Shown in pieces: positions 46,104 through 55,260 of a stretch of 64,000 nt of DNA (position 1 is its first letter; the number at the start of each line of letters is the position of its first letter). Origin of the DNA: Azonexus fungiphilus (GTDB lineage Bacteria; Pseudomonadota; Gammaproteobacteria; Burkholderiales; Rhodocyclaceae); the NCBI RefSeq assembly GCF_003634965.1, contig NZ_RBXP01000016.1, forward strand, positions 259,778 through 323,777, in the 5' to 3' direction. The notes beneath the pieces were generated by a model that was not told where the DNA came from, did no database searches, and saw only the letters and a program-made list of their open reading frames with translations. The position numbers and the translations under genes were made by a program.

Positions 46104-49100
46104 TTACCGATCAGGATTTCCGCCTGCAGTTGCTGGAGCAGTTCGGACAGTTCGCGGGCGGCCGCCTGGATTGAAGGCCGGAGCGCCGCCACCGCCTGGT
46201 CGCGACCGGCCTGCTTGAGTTCGAGCGCCTGGCGGGCCAGTGCGTGCAGTCCCAGGTGGACTTCGGAGATCGCCTGGAAGGGGGCGATCCGCCCGTAGCG
46301 CTGCTGCCCGATCCCGTAATACCAGTGGCCGAAGCCGCAGGCCCGGGCGTCGAGTTCCGGCGCGGATTGGCTGCCGCCGGGGGCGCCGAGGCAGAGTTCG
46401 AGATGCTTCAGCCAGCGCCGGTGATCGACCTCGGCAATCAGCATCGGTAGATCCTCGCGCGACCAGGCGAAAGCCGAGGCGGCGCCCCACAGGTCGTCGG
46501 GGCGGAAGGCCTCGATCCAGCCGGGAAGCTCGGTTGCCGGCATCGGCCGGGCGATGCCGAAGCCCTGCGCCAGGTCGCAGCCGAGCAGCAGCAGGACCAG
46601 CCCGTGTTCGACGGTTTCGACGCCTTCGGCGATGACCTGGCGGCGGAAGGCGCGGGTCAGGCCGATGACGCCCTCGACGATGGCCAGATCCTCGGGATCG
46701 TCGAGCATGTCGCGGACGAAGGACTGGTCGATCTTGAGGATCTCGGCGGGCAGCCGGCGGAAGTAGGTGAGTGAGGAATAACCGGTGCCGAAGTCGTCGA
46801 GGGCGAAGCTGACGCCGAGCCGGCGGCATTCGTCGAAGAGCTTGGCGGCCCGGCCGATGTCCTCGATGGCCGCGGTTTCGAGGACTTCCAGCTCCAGTTT
46901 CTCCGGCGCCACGCCCGGGTGGGCGGCCAGCTGGCGGGCGAGTTCGTCGACGAAGCCCGGATGCTGCAGGTGTTCGCCGGCGATGTTGATGCTCAAGGCC
47001 AGGTCGAGACCGATCGCCGACCAGCTGGCGAGCTGGTCGAGGGCGCTGCGGATGACCCAGTTGCCGAGTTCGATCGCCTGCTCGCTGCCCTCGATGGCCG
47101 GCAGGAATTCCTGCGGCAGCAGCAGTCGACCGTGCTCGGGGTGCTGCCAGCGGATCAGTGCTTCGGCACCGACCACCCGGCCCTGGCGCATGTCCACCTT
47201 GGGCTGGTAGTGCAGCGTGAATTCGCCGGCCGCCAGGCCTTCGCTGATGCGCGCGATGTCTTCGCGGCGGCGGCGGGCACGGCGGTCGTTTTCCGGGTCG
47301 AACAGGTGGTGGCGGTTGCGTCCGGCCTGCTTGGCCACGTACATCGCCTGGTCGGCGTGGCGGAGCAGGGTGTCGGCGTCGGAGCCGTCGTGCGGATAAA
47401 GGGTGACGCCGATGCTTGCCGAGATCGTCACTTCTTCGCCGGTGATCGCGAAAGGCCGGGTCAGCGAAGCGGAGATGCGGTTCAGCGCCTGGTCGCATTC
47501 GTGGATGTCGGCGAGGCCGGACAAGAGCAGCACGAACTCGTCACCGCCCAGGCGGGCGACCGTGTCGCCACCGCGGACGCAGGCTTTCAGGCGCTGCGCT
47601 ACTTCGACCAGGAGGCGGTCGCCGGCGGCATGGCCGAAACGGTCGTTGACCGGCTTGAAACCGTCGAGGTCGAGGTAGCAGACGGCGAGCAGGCCGCGGT
47701 TGCGGGCGGCGTGGGCCATCGCCAGCTGCAGGCGGTCGGCGAGCAGCATCCGGTTGGGCAGCTGGGTCAGCGCGTCGAAGTGGGCCAGGTGCTCGAGCCG
47801 CTGCTGGTGTTCCTTGAGCAGCGTGATGTCGGAAAAAATGCCGACGAAGTGCGTGATCTTCTGGCTCGGTCCGCGCACCGCCGAGATGGTCAGCAGCTCG
47901 ACGAAGATCTCGCCCGATTTCTTGCGGTTCCAGACTTCGCCGCGCCAGTGGCCGTCGGCGCGAATGGCGCGCCACATCTCGCGGTAGAAGGTATCGTCGT
48001 GGTGGCCGGAATTGAGCAGTCCGGCACTCTGGCCGATGGCCTCGTCGCGGGCGTAGCCGGTCAGTTCGCTGAAGGTCGGATTGACTTCGACGATGCGGCC
48101 GCCAATGTCGGTAATCATGATCCCTTCGTGGGCATTGGCGAAGACGCTGGCGGCCAGCCGTTGGCGTTCTTCCAGGACCTGGCGCTCGAGCGCCAGCGCG
48201 AACTGGCGGGCCATGTTCTGCACGGCCAGGCAATTGCCGGCGGAAATCTGTTCGGTGTGGCGGCCGGCCAGGTTGAGGCAGGCGACCGCCTGGCCGTCCA
48301 CGACGATCGGCTGGATCAGCAGGCAGCGCAGTCCTTCCTCGACCATGTGCGGCGCATCGAGCAGGCCGCAATCGTTGGTCTGCTCGCAGCACTGCCGGCA
48401 ACTGCAGATGATCCGCTGCGTGCGCACCAGCGCTGCCTGCTGCGAATGGGCCGGGTAGTGCCGTACGTGCTCGACGAACTGCGGGCTCAGGCCGCGCTGG
48501 GCGAGCAGTTCGTAGCCGCCGTCCTCGGTCAGCTGGTAGATGCCGCCGCAGTCGAATTCCGGAAAGCGCAACGACAGGTCGAGCATCGTCGCCAGCAGGC
48601 CGGCGCGGTCGCCGCCGGTGGTCAGGGCATGGGCGAGGTCGCGTTCGATGCCCAGGCGCAGTTCCTCGGCGCGGCTGCCGCCGATGTCGACGGCGCTGGC
48701 GATGACTGCCGGCTGGCCGTCGTAGCGGGTTGCCGTGAGCTGCACGCGGATCAGCACGATCTGCCCAGAATGCTTGCGTCCCCAGTATTCGATCGATTGC
48801 GGACGGCCGCCCAGGGCAGCGCGGATTGCGGCGGCGGCCTCGCCCGGCGGATTCATCCCGGGCGCCGCCATGTCGTCCGGCGTGCGTCCGCAGAGCATCT
48901 CCCGGGGATAGCCGGTCATCGCCTCGGCGGCCGGGTTGACGTCGAGGAAGCGGCCGTCGGCGTCGAGCACGAAGAGCGCGTTGGCGACCGTTTCGAACAG
49001 CTGGCGGAAGGTGTTGCGGCTGCTCTGCAGTTCGGCCGACTGGCGCTGCTGGCTGATCAGCAGTGCCGCCAGCTGGCTGGCCTGGCGGATTGTCTCGCGG

Positions 49101-50338
49101 TTGCCGTCGGGCACCTTGCCCGGGGTTTCCTGGTAGGCGGCAAAGGTGCCGAGCAGTTCCTGGTCGGGGCCGAGCAGGGCTTCGGCCCAGCCGGAACTGC
49201 CGCCGAGCAGGCGCGCGAAATCGCGGTAGGGTTCGCCTTCGGGCTGGTTGTAGACGTCTTCGATGTAGGCCTCGCCGCGGCGCCAGGCGGCGGTTCCGGA
49301 TACGCCGCAACCCTCGGCGACCGGCATGCTGCGCAGGACGTCGCAGGCGGCGTCGGGCAGGCTGGGGGCGGCGGCCAGGTAGAGCTGGCTGCCGTCGGCG
49401 CTGGCCAGCATGATCGCGCAGCGGATGCCCGGGACTTCGTGCTCGGCCGAGAGGACGATCAGCTCGAGCAGGTTCTCCAGGCGTTCGCCGCGCAGCAGGC
49501 CGGCCATCGCCGCGTTACGGATCAGCAGCGCCTCGTCGTAGCGGGTCTGCAGGCCCCGCTGCTCGCTGACCGTCTCGTCGAGCAGGTCCATTTCCAAAGG
49601 GCGAATCAGGCTGTGTTCGGTGAGCAGCCCAAGCAGGCGATGGTCACGGTCGACCACCGTCAAGTGACGAATTCTGGATTCCAGCATCAGCGCCGCCGCC
49701 TCGGCCGCCGAGGTTTCCGGGAAGACGCTGGTCAGCGGCGCGGTCATGATCTCGCCGAGGGTCGGGTTGCCGTCGACCTGCAGGTAGAGGCGGACGATGT
49801 CGCGTTCGGTGACGATGCCGCAGGCGGTTTCGCCATCGACGACGACGACGCTGGTGGCGCGGGCGGTTTCCATCGCGGCCAGGGCTTCGTCGAGCGAGGC
49901 CGTGCGCGGCAGGCGCGGAAAGACGCGGTCCATCAGGCCCTCGACGGTGTTCAGCTGGCGGTAGAAATCGAGGCCGAAGAACCGCCGGAAATCGGTTTCG
50001 CTGACGATGCCGAGCAGGCGGCCTTCGCCGGCGGTGACGACGAGGTGCCGGATGCCGAGGCGGGCCGCCTGGCGGAAGGCGGTGCGGACCTCGGTGTCGT
50101 GGCTCACCGTATGTACCGGCGAAGTCATGAACTCGCGCACCGGCCGTCGCTGGTCGTCGTGCTGGCGCATCGCGTGCAGCATGTCGCGTTCGGTCAGGAT
50201 GCCGGCGATCCGGCCGTCGTCGATGACCACCACCGACGAGATGCGGGCCTCGACCATGATCGCGGCGGCATCGGCAAGGGTTGAATCGGGTGCCACGCTG
50301 TCGGCGTGCAGGGTCATCAGGTCGGCTACGGTAGGCAT
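46085..50338 (-). CDS. CBS/GAF/PAS/GGDEF/EAL/CZB multidomain signalling protein
   Basis: A 1417-residue soluble protein without clear membrane segments. In order: four CBS domains (about 1-60, 66-122, 132-188, 195-250), GAF (280-430), PAS (443-555), GAF (575-720) with a cysteine cluster at 645-657, PAS (728-842), GGDEF (850-1015; intact GGDEF at 931-935 with an RxxD inhibitory site at 922-925), EAL (1020-1280; E1059-A-L, DDFGTGYSS, AEGVET all intact) and a C-terminal CZB zinc-binding domain (1303-1400; His1306, Cys1334, His1361, His1365). It could both make and break cyclic di-GMP under control of adenylates, zinc and other ligands. Which activity dominates cannot be read from the sequence. 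Confidence 0.9.
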   Translation of the reverse strand: MPTVADLMTLHADSVAPDSTLADAAAIMVEARISSVVVIDDGRIAGILTERDMLHAMRQHDDQRRPVREFMTSPVHTVSHDTEVRTAFRQAARLGIRHLVVTAGEGRLLGIVSETDFRRFFGLDFYRQLNTVEGLMDRVFPRLPRTASLDEALAAMETARATSVVVVDGETACGIVTERDIVRLYLQVDGNPTLGEIMTAPLTSVFPETSAAEAAALMLESRIRHLTVVDRDHRLLGLLTEHSLIRPLEMDLLDETVSEQRGLQTRYDEALLIRNAAMAGLLRGERLENLLELIVLSAEHEVPGIRCAIMLASADGSQLYLAAAPSLPDAACDVLRSMPVAEGCGVSGTAAWRRGEAYIEDVYNQPEGEPYRDFARLLGGSSGWAEALLGPDQELLGTFAAYQETPGKVPDGNRETIRQASQLAALLISQQRQSAELQSSRNTFRQLFETVANALFVLDADGRFLDVNPAAEAMTGYPREMLCGRTPDDMAAPGMNPPGEAAAAIRAALGGRPQSIEYWGRKHSGQIVLIRVQLTATRYDGQPAVIASAVDIGGSRAEELRLGIERDLAHALTTGGDRAGLLATMLDLSLRFPEFDCGGIYQLTEDGGYELLAQRGLSPQFVEHVRHYPAHSQQAALVRTQRIICSCRQCCEQTNDCGLLDAPHMVEEGLRCLLIQPIVVDGQAVACLNLAGRHTEQISAGNCLAVQNMARQFALALERQVLEERQRLAASVFANAHEGIMITDIGGRIVEVNPTFSELTGYARDEAIGQSAGLLNSGHHDDTFYREMWRAIRADGHWRGEVWNRKKSGEIFVELLTISAVRGPSQKITHFVGIFSDITLLKEHQQRLEHLAHFDALTQLPNRMLLADRLQLAMAHAARNRGLLAVCYLDLDGFKPVNDRFGHAAGDRLLVEVAQRLKACVRGGDTVARLGGDEFVLLLSGLADIHECDQALNRISASLTRPFAITGEEVTISASIGVTLYPHDGSDADTLLRHADQAMYVAKQAGRNRHHLFDPENDRRARRRREDIARISEGLAAGEFTLHYQPKVDMRQGRVVGAEALIRWQHPEHGRLLLPQEFLPAIEGSEQAIELGNWVIRSALDQLASWSAIGLDLALSINIAGEHLQHPGFVDELARQLAAHPGVAPEKLELEVLETAAIEDIGRAAKLFDECRRLGVSFALDDFGTGYSSLTYFRRLPAEILKIDQSFVRDMLDDPEDLAIVEGVIGLTRAFRRQVIAEGVETVEHGLVLLLLGCDLAQGFGIARPMPATELPGWIEAFRPDDLWGAASAFAWSREDLPMLIAEVDHRRWLKHLELCLGAPGGSQSAPELDARACGFGHWYYGIGQQRYGRIAPFQAISEVHLGLHALARQALELKQAGRDQAVAALRPSIQAAARELSELLQQLQAEILIGNQTSNR

Positions 50339-50371
50339 GCCGGGATTTTAGTGAGCAAAAAAGCACTTGTC

Positions 50372-50385
50372 TTGATTGATCTCAA
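50372..50385. promoter_or_regulatory. FNR-like site upstream of hydrogenase
   Basis: TTGAT-TGAT-CTCAA differs by one base from TTGAT-N4-ATCAA. It is 34 bases before the start of the multidomain signalling gene (minus) and 190 bases before the hydrogenase -24 box. Confidence 0.45.
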
Positions 50386-50428
50386 GGCTTGTTCCGGCGG
50401 CCAGGGCAAAGCGCCGATCCGGCATTGT

Positions 50429-50467
50429 CGGAAAACTGGATGGATTCTTTCCAGTGATGGTTTTCCG
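50429..50467. promoter_or_regulatory. candidate upstream activator site (8-bp inverted repeat)
   Basis: CGGAAAAC (50429-50436) and GTTTTCCG (50460-50467) are exact inverted copies 23 bases apart, with TGGA/TCCA also inverted inside. It lies about 95 bases upstream of the sigma-54 -24 element, a normal distance for an NtrC-type activator such as HupR or HoxA. Confidence 0.45.
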
Positions 50468-50489
50468 GTTTCCGCTTGGCCCGCCGAAC

Positions 50490-50515
50490 AATTCCCTGCG
50501 AAATTTGCGGGAATT
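50490..50515. promoter_or_regulatory. candidate activator or IHF-region palindrome
   Basis: AATTCCC (50490-50496) and GGGAATT (50509-50515) are perfect arms around an A/T-rich GC-flanked core, giving a 26-bp near-palindrome. It lies 46 bases upstream of the -24 box and may bind an activator or mark a bend site. Confidence 0.4.
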
Positions 50516-50560
50516 TCCCAAGTGACTGGTTTTTCGACGAAATCGGCTGCCTGTCCGGGG

Positions 50561-50575
50561 TGGCACAGGCTTTGC
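50561..50575 (+). promoter_or_regulatory. sigma-54 (-24/-12) promoter of the hydrogenase operon
   Basis: TGGCAC-AGGCT-TTGC matches the sigma-54 consensus TGGCAC-N5-TTGC in every conserved base. The predicted start of transcription is about 12 bases downstream, near 50587, giving a short leader before the GTG at 50619. Uptake hydrogenase operons of Rhizobium, Rhodobacter and Cupriavidus also use sigma-54 promoters. Confidence 0.85.
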
Positions 50576-50618
50576 GGAGAGGGCGCCACTGCATGTCTGA
50601 CCAGAGGGGGGAAGCGCC

Positions 50619-51719
50619 GTGACCGAAACCTTTTACGAAGTGCTGCGCCGCCAGGGGATCACCCGGCGCAGTTTCCTGAAGTTCTGCAGCCTGACCGCGA
50701 CCTCGCTCGGGCTGGGCAGCGCCGCCGCACCGCGCATCGCGCATGCGATGGAAACCAAGCCACGGACGCCGGTGCTCTGGCTGCACGGCCTCGAATGCAC
50801 CTGCTGTTCGGAATCCTTCATCCGCTCGGCGCACCCGCTGACCAAGGACGTCGTCCTCTCGATGCTGTCCCTCGATTACGACGACACGCTGATGGCTGCC
50901 GCCGGTCACCAGGCCGAGGCGATCCTCGACGAGGTCAAGAAGAAGTACAAGGGCAACTACATCGTCGCCGTCGAGGGCAATCCGCCGCTCAACGAGGACG
51001 GCATGTTCTGCATCCAGGGCGGCCGCCCCTTCGTCGAAAAGCTGCGCGAGACCTGCGCCGACGCCAAGGCCATCATTTCCTGGGGCGCCTGCGCCTCCTA
51101 CGGTTGCGTCCAGGCCGCCAAGCCGAACCCGACGCGGGCGACGCCGGTGCACAAGGTGATCACCGGCAAGCCGATCATCAACGTCCCGGGTTGCCCGCCG
51201 ATCGCCGAGGTGATGACCGGCGTCGTCACCTACATGCTGACCTTCGACCGGATTCCCGAACTCGACCGCCAGGGCCGGCCGAAGATGTTCTACGGCCAGC
51301 GCATCCACGACAAGTGCTATCGCCGCGGCCACTTCGATGCCGGCCAGTTCGCCGAAGCCTGGGACGACGAGGGCTCGCGCAAGGGCTACTGCCTGTACAA
51401 GATGGGCTGCAAGGGCCCGACCACCTACAACGCCTGTTCGTCGATGCGCTGGAACGGCGGCGTCAGCTGGCCGGTGCAATCCGGCCACGGTTGTATCGGC
51501 TGTTCGGAAGACGGTTTCTGGGACAAGGGCAGCTTCTACGACCGCGTCACCGACATCAAGGCCTTCGGTGTCGAAGCCAACGCCGACACCATCGGCAAGG
51601 CCGCCGCCGGCACCGTCGGTGCCGCGATCGCCGCGCACGCGGCGGTGACCGCGCTGGCCCGCGCCCGCCAGAAGGCTGGCGACAGTGAACACGTGAGCGA
51701 AAACCAGGGAGAGAAATAA
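50619..51719 (+). CDS. hupS: [NiFe]-hydrogenase small subunit, O2-tolerant type
   Basis: A 366-residue Fe-S subunit. A twin-arginine signal is at residues 15-22 (TRRSFLKF), with likely cleavage after AHA at 43. The proximal cluster site has LECTCCSES with Cys60, 62 and 63, and WGACASYGC with Cys158 and 163. Cys62 and Cys163 are the two extra cysteines that give the [4Fe-3S] cluster of O2-tolerant group 1d enzymes such as E. coli Hyd-1. A C-terminal hydrophobic helix (about 325-345) anchors it to the membrane. GTG start with GAGGGGGGA upstream. Confidence 0.95.
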   Translation: MTETFYEVLRRQGITRRSFLKFCSLTATSLGLGSAAAPRIAHAMETKPRTPVLWLHGLECTCCSESFIRSAHPLTKDVVLSMLSLDYDDTLMAAAGHQAEAILDEVKKKYKGNYIVAVEGNPPLNEDGMFCIQGGRPFVEKLRETCADAKAIISWGACASYGCVQAAKPNPTRATPVHKVITGKPIINVPGCPPIAEVMTGVVTYMLTFDRIPELDRQGRPKMFYGQRIHDKCYRRGHFDAGQFAEAWDDEGSRKGYCLYKMGCKGPTTYNACSSMRWNGGVSWPVQSGHGCIGCSEDGFWDKGSFYDRVTDIKAFGVEANADTIGKAAAGTVGAAIAAHAAVTALARARQKAGDSEHVSENQGEK

Positions 51720-51720
51720 G

Positions 51721-53517
51721 ATGAGCGCCTACGAAACCCAGGGCTTCAAGCTCGACAACTCCGGCAAGCGCGTCGTCGTCGACCCGGTCTGCCGTATCGA
51801 GGGCCACATGCGCGTCGAGGTCAACCTCGACAGCAACAACGTGATCCGCAACGCCGTGTCCACCGGCACCATGTGGCGCGGTCTCGAAGTCATCCTCAAG
51901 GGCCGCGATCCCCGCGATGCCTGGGCCTTCGTCGAGCGCATCTGCGGCGTGTGCACCGGCACGCATGCGCTGACCTCGGTGCGCGCGGTCGAGGACGCGT
52001 TGTCGATCAGGATTCCCGATAACGCCAACATCATCCGCAACCTGATGCAGCTGAATCTCTACATTCACGACCATCTGGTGCATTTCTACCACCTGCACGC
52101 GCTCGACTGGGTCGATGTCGTATCGGCGCTGAAGGCCGATCCGAAGGCGACCTCGACGCTGGCGCAGAGCATCTCCAGCTGGCCGCTGTCGTCGCCGGGC
52201 TACTTCCGCGACATCCAGAACCGCCTGAAGAAGTTCGTCGAATCCGGCCAGCTCGGCCCGTTCATGAACGGCTACTGGGGCAACCCGGCCTACAAGCTGC
52301 CGCCGGAAGCCAACCTGATGGCCGTCGCGCACTACCTCGAAGCCCTCGATTTCCAGAAGGAAATCGTCAAGGTGCACACCATCTTCGGCGGCAAGAACCC
52401 GCACCCGAACTGGCTGGTCGGCGGCGTGCCCTGCGCCATCAACCTCGAGGGCACGGGCGCGGTCGGCGCCATCAACATGGAGCGCCTGAACCTGGTCAAG
52501 AGCATCATCGACCGCTGCACCGAGTTCGTCGAGCAGGTCTACATTCCCGACCTGCTCGCCATCGGTTCCTTCTACAAGGGCTGGCTGTACGGCGGCGGCA
52601 TTTCGTCGCAGAACCTGCTCTCCTACGGCGACATCCCGAACATCGCCAACGACTATTCGACCAACAGCCTGCTGTTGCCGCGCGGCGCCATCATCGACGG
52701 CAAGCTCGACGAGATCCACCCGGTCGACCTGCGCGACCCGGAACAGGTCCAGGAATTCGTCGCCCACTCCTGGTACAAGTACCCGGACGAGAGCAAGGGC
52801 CTGCATCCCTTCGACGGCGTCACCGAACCGAATTTCGTGCTCGGTCCGAACACCAAGGGCAGCAAGACCAACATCCAGGAACTCGACGAGGGGGCCAAGT
52901 ACTCGTGGATCAAGGCGCCGCGCTGGCGCGGCCACGCCATGGAAGTCGGCCCGCTGGCCCGGATGGTGATGGGCTACCTGCAGCCGAAGCAGTTCCCGGA
53001 AATCCACGGTCTGGTCGAAGGTGCGCTGAAGAAGCTCGACGTGCCGGTCGGCGCGCTGTTCTCGACGCTCGGCCGGACCGCCGCGCGCGGCCTGGAAACG
53101 GCGTACTGCGTCAAGCTGCAGAGCGAGCAGTTCGACAAGCTGATGACCAACCTGAAGAACGGCGACCTCAACACCGCCAACATCGAGAAGTGGGAACCGG
53201 CAACCTGGCCGAAGGAGGCCCGGGGCGTCGGCTTCACCGAGGCGCCGCGCGGTGCGCTCGGCCACTGGGTGACGATCAAGGAGACCCGGATCGACAACTA
53301 CCAGTGCGTCGTGCCGACCACCTGGAACGGCGGTCCGCGCGACCACAAGGGCCAGATCGGTGCCTTCGAGGCATCGCTGATGGACACCCCGGTGGCCAAG
53401 GCCGACGAGCCGCTGGAAATCCTGCGCACGCTGCATTCCTTCGATCCCTGCCTGGCCTGCTCGACGCACGTGATGAGCCCGGACGGCCAGGAAATGACGT
53501 CGGTCAAGGTCCGCTGA
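51721..53517 (+). CDS. hupL: [NiFe]-hydrogenase large subunit
   Basis: A 598-residue catalytic subunit that splits H2 at a Ni-Fe(CN)2CO site. The L1 motif is [11 protein letters not shown] with Cys75 and Cys78; the L2 motif is DPCLACSTH with Cys577 and Cys580. The 15 residues after His583 would be removed by HupD once nickel is in place. It starts 1 base after hupS, and the heterodimer is exported together by the Tat signal of HupS. Length and motifs match group 1 membrane-bound hydrogenases. Confidence 0.96.
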   Translation: MSAYETQGFKLDNSGKRVVVDPVCRIEGHMRVEVNLDSNNVIRNAVSTGTMWRGLEVILKGRDPRDAWAFVERICGVCTGTHALTSVRAVEDALSIRIPDNANIIRNLMQLNLYIHDHLVHFYHLHALDWVDVVSALKADPKATSTLAQSISSWPLSSPGYFRDIQNRLKKFVESGQLGPFMNGYWGNPAYKLPPEANLMAVAHYLEALDFQKEIVKVHTIFGGKNPHPNWLVGGVPCAINLEGTGAVGAINMERLNLVKSIIDRCTEFVEQVYIPDLLAIGSFYKGWLYGGGISSQNLLSYGDIPNIANDYSTNSLLLPRGAIIDGKLDEIHPVDLRDPEQVQEFVAHSWYKYPDESKGLHPFDGVTEPNFVLGPNTKGSKTNIQELDEGAKYSWIKAPRWRGHAMEVGPLARMVMGYLQPKQFPEIHGLVEGALKKLDVPVGALFSTLGRTAARGLETAYCVKLQSEQFDKLMTNLKNGDLNTANIEKWEPATWPKEARGVGFTEAPRGALGHWVTIKETRIDNYQCVVPTTWNGGPRDHKGQIGAFEASLMDTPVAKADEPLEILRTLHSFDPCLACSTHVMSPDGQEMTSVKVR

Positions 53518-53539
53518 GCGGTCCGGAAAGGAGGCTGAA

Positions 53540-54244
53540 ATGCTTTCACAACAGGACATGCTGGAGGCCGAGCGGCACGGTCGGCAGGTACGTTCGATCT
53601 ACGTCTACGAGGCGCCGGTGCGCCTCTGGCACTGGATCAACGCGCTGGCCATGGTGGTGCTGGCGGTGACCGGCTACTTCATCGGCAAGCCCCTGCCGAC
53701 GGTGCCCGGCGAGGCGGCGGAGAATTTCCTGATGGGCTACATCCGTTTCGCCCATTTCGCCGCCGCCTACATCTTCGCCGTCGGCCTGCTCGGGCGCATC
53801 TACTGGGCCGCGGTCGGCAACCATCACGCGCGGCAGATCTTCAAGCTGCCGATCACCAACAAGCACTGGTGGAGCGAGGTCTTCTTCGAACTGCGCTGGT
53901 ATCTCTTCCTGGAAAAGACGCCGAAGAAGTACGTCGGCCACAATCCGATGGCGCAGCTGATGATGTTCTTCTTCTTCACCGTCCTTGCCGTCGGCATGGT
54001 CATCACCGGTTTCGCGCTCTACGGCGAGGGAACCGGCCTGGGCAGCTGGAGCGACCGGCTGTTCGGCTGGGTCATCCCGGCGCTCGGCGGCTCGATGCAG
54101 GTGCACAACCTGCACCGGCTGGGCATGTGGATCATGATGACCTTCGCCGTTGTGCACATCTACGCGGCCGTCCGCGAGGACATCATGAGCCGGCAGTCGC
54201 TGATCTCGACGATGATCAGCGGCTGGCGGATGTTCAAGGACTGA
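53540..54244 (+). CDS. hupC: hydrogenase cytochrome b subunit
   Basis: A 234-residue b-type cytochrome with four membrane helices and heme-ligand histidines in VRLWHWINALAMVVLAVTGYFIG (in part, near residue 27), FAHFAAAYIF and the QVHNLHRLGMW block near residue 190. It anchors HupSL and passes electrons to the quinone pool. AAAGGAGG lies 6 bases before the ATG. A terminator hairpin follows, so it closes the structural part of the operon. Confidence 0.94.
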   Translation: MLSQQDMLEAERHGRQVRSIYVYEAPVRLWHWINALAMVVLAVTGYFIGKPLPTVPGEAAENFLMGYIRFAHFAAAYIFAVGLLGRIYWAAVGNHHARQIFKLPITNKHWWSEVFFELRWYLFLEKTPKKYVGHNPMAQLMMFFFFTVLAVGMVITGFALYGEGTGLGSWSDRLFGWVIPALGGSMQVHNLHRLGMWIMMTFAVVHIYAAVREDIMSRQSLISTMISGWRMFKD

Positions 54245-54286
54245 GCGTCGTTCGACAGTTTTTCGGTTTTACCTTGCGTTAGGTTT

Positions 54287-54319
54287 GCCCCGGCGCACCG
54301 TGGTGCCCGGGGCTTTTTT
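54287..54319 (+). terminator. terminator/attenuator between hupC and hupD
   Basis: GCCCCGG (54287-54293) plus GCACC pair with GGTGC plus CCGGGGC (54302-54313) with one bulged C, followed by six T. Placed between structural and maturation genes it would lower expression of the latter relative to HupSLC. Confidence 0.8.
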
Positions 54320-54346
54320 CCCCACAGGGAAAGCGAGAAGAAGCGG

Positions 54347-54958
54347 ATGGAAAAACGGATACTCGTACTCGGCATCGGCAACCTGCTGTGGGCCGACGAA
54401 GGCTTCGGCGTGCGTTGCGTCGAGGCGCTCAACGCCGGCTGGCGCTTCGGCGCCAACGTCACGGTGATGGATGGCGGCACGCAGGGGCTCTACCTCCTGC
54501 CCTACGTCCAGGAGGCCGACTGCCTGCTGGTCTTCGACGCGGTGGACTACGGCGACACGCCGGGCGACTTGCGCGAGGTGGTCGGCGACCAGGTGCCGCG
54601 CTTCATGGGCGCCAAGAAGATGAGCCTGCACCAGACCGGCTTCCAGGAAGTGCTGATGGCCGCCGAGCTGACCGGCAAGCTGCCGGCCGAACTGGTGCTC
54701 ATCGGCGTCCAGCCGGAAGAGCTCGAAGACTATGGCGGCAGCCTGCGCGACGTCGTCAAGGCGCAGATGGCGCCGGCCCTCGATCTCGCCCTGGCCTGGC
54801 TCGGGCGCTGGGGCGCCACCGCCAGCCGGCGCGACGATGCCGCCGAGGCGATCACCGACCGGGCGCTGGCCATGGACGTCTACGAAGCCGGCCGGCCGCC
54901 GGCCGACCAGGCCTGTCGCCTGGGCGACGCCCGTTTCCTGAACGGGGAAGCCGCCTGA
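54347..54958 (+). CDS. hupD: hydrogenase maturation endopeptidase
   Basis: A 203-residue protease of the HupD/HyaD family. It trims the C-terminus of HupL after nickel insertion. The nickel-sensing acidic residue lies in GIGNLLWADEGFGVRCVE near residue 16, the second in VFDAVDYGDTPG near residue 61, and the histidine in MSLHQTGFQEVL near residue 91. Length is about 20-40 residues above many relatives because of the C-terminal tail. It overlaps hupF by one base. Confidence 0.93.
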   Translation: MEKRILVLGIGNLLWADEGFGVRCVEALNAGWRFGANVTVMDGGTQGLYLLPYVQEADCLLVFDAVDYGDTPGDLREVVGDQVPRFMGAKKMSLHQTGFQEVLMAAELTGKLPAELVLIGVQPEELEDYGGSLRDVVKAQMAPALDLALAWLGRWGATASRRDDAAEAITDRALAMDVYEAGRPPADQACRLGDARFLNGEAA

Positions 54959-55260
54959 TGTGCCTCGGCATTCCCGTCCAGGTGATCGACTGCGGCGAGC
55001 ATTTCGCCCGCTGCCGCGGCCGCGCTGGCGAAGTGGACATCGACATCCGCCTGGTCGGAGTGCAAGCGCCGGGCACCTGGCTGCTCTGCTTTCTCGACGC
55101 TGCCCGCGAAGTCATCCCGGCCGAGCGTGCCGCCGCCGTCAATGCCGCGCTTGCCGCGCTGAGCGCGGTCGACGCCGGCGCCACCGATCTCTCGGCCTTC
55201 TTTGCCGACCTCGACCGCGAACCCCAACTGCCTGAATTCCTGAGGATGCAAACCCCATGA
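54958..55260 (+). CDS. hupF: HypC-family chaperone HupF
   Basis: A 100-residue HypC paralog. The N-terminal MCLGIPVQVI with Cys2 is the family hallmark. HupF binds HupL and helps protect the maturing large subunit from oxygen, a role shown in Rhizobium. It carries a C-terminal extension compared with the 82-residue HypC at 62388. Overlaps at both ends (TGATG with hupD; ATGA with hupG) show translational coupling. Confidence 0.92.
   Translation: MCLGIPVQVIDCGEHFARCRGRAGEVDIDIRLVGVQAPGTWLLCFLDAAREVIPAERAAAVNAALAALSAVDAGATDLSAFFADLDREPQLPEFLRMQTP

Noticed and set aside
46919..50284. Long open frame of 1121 codons antisense to the multidomain signalling gene
   Set aside because: It arises from GC-rich codon bias on the opposite strand; it has no domain motifs and the minus-strand protein has clear family matches throughout.
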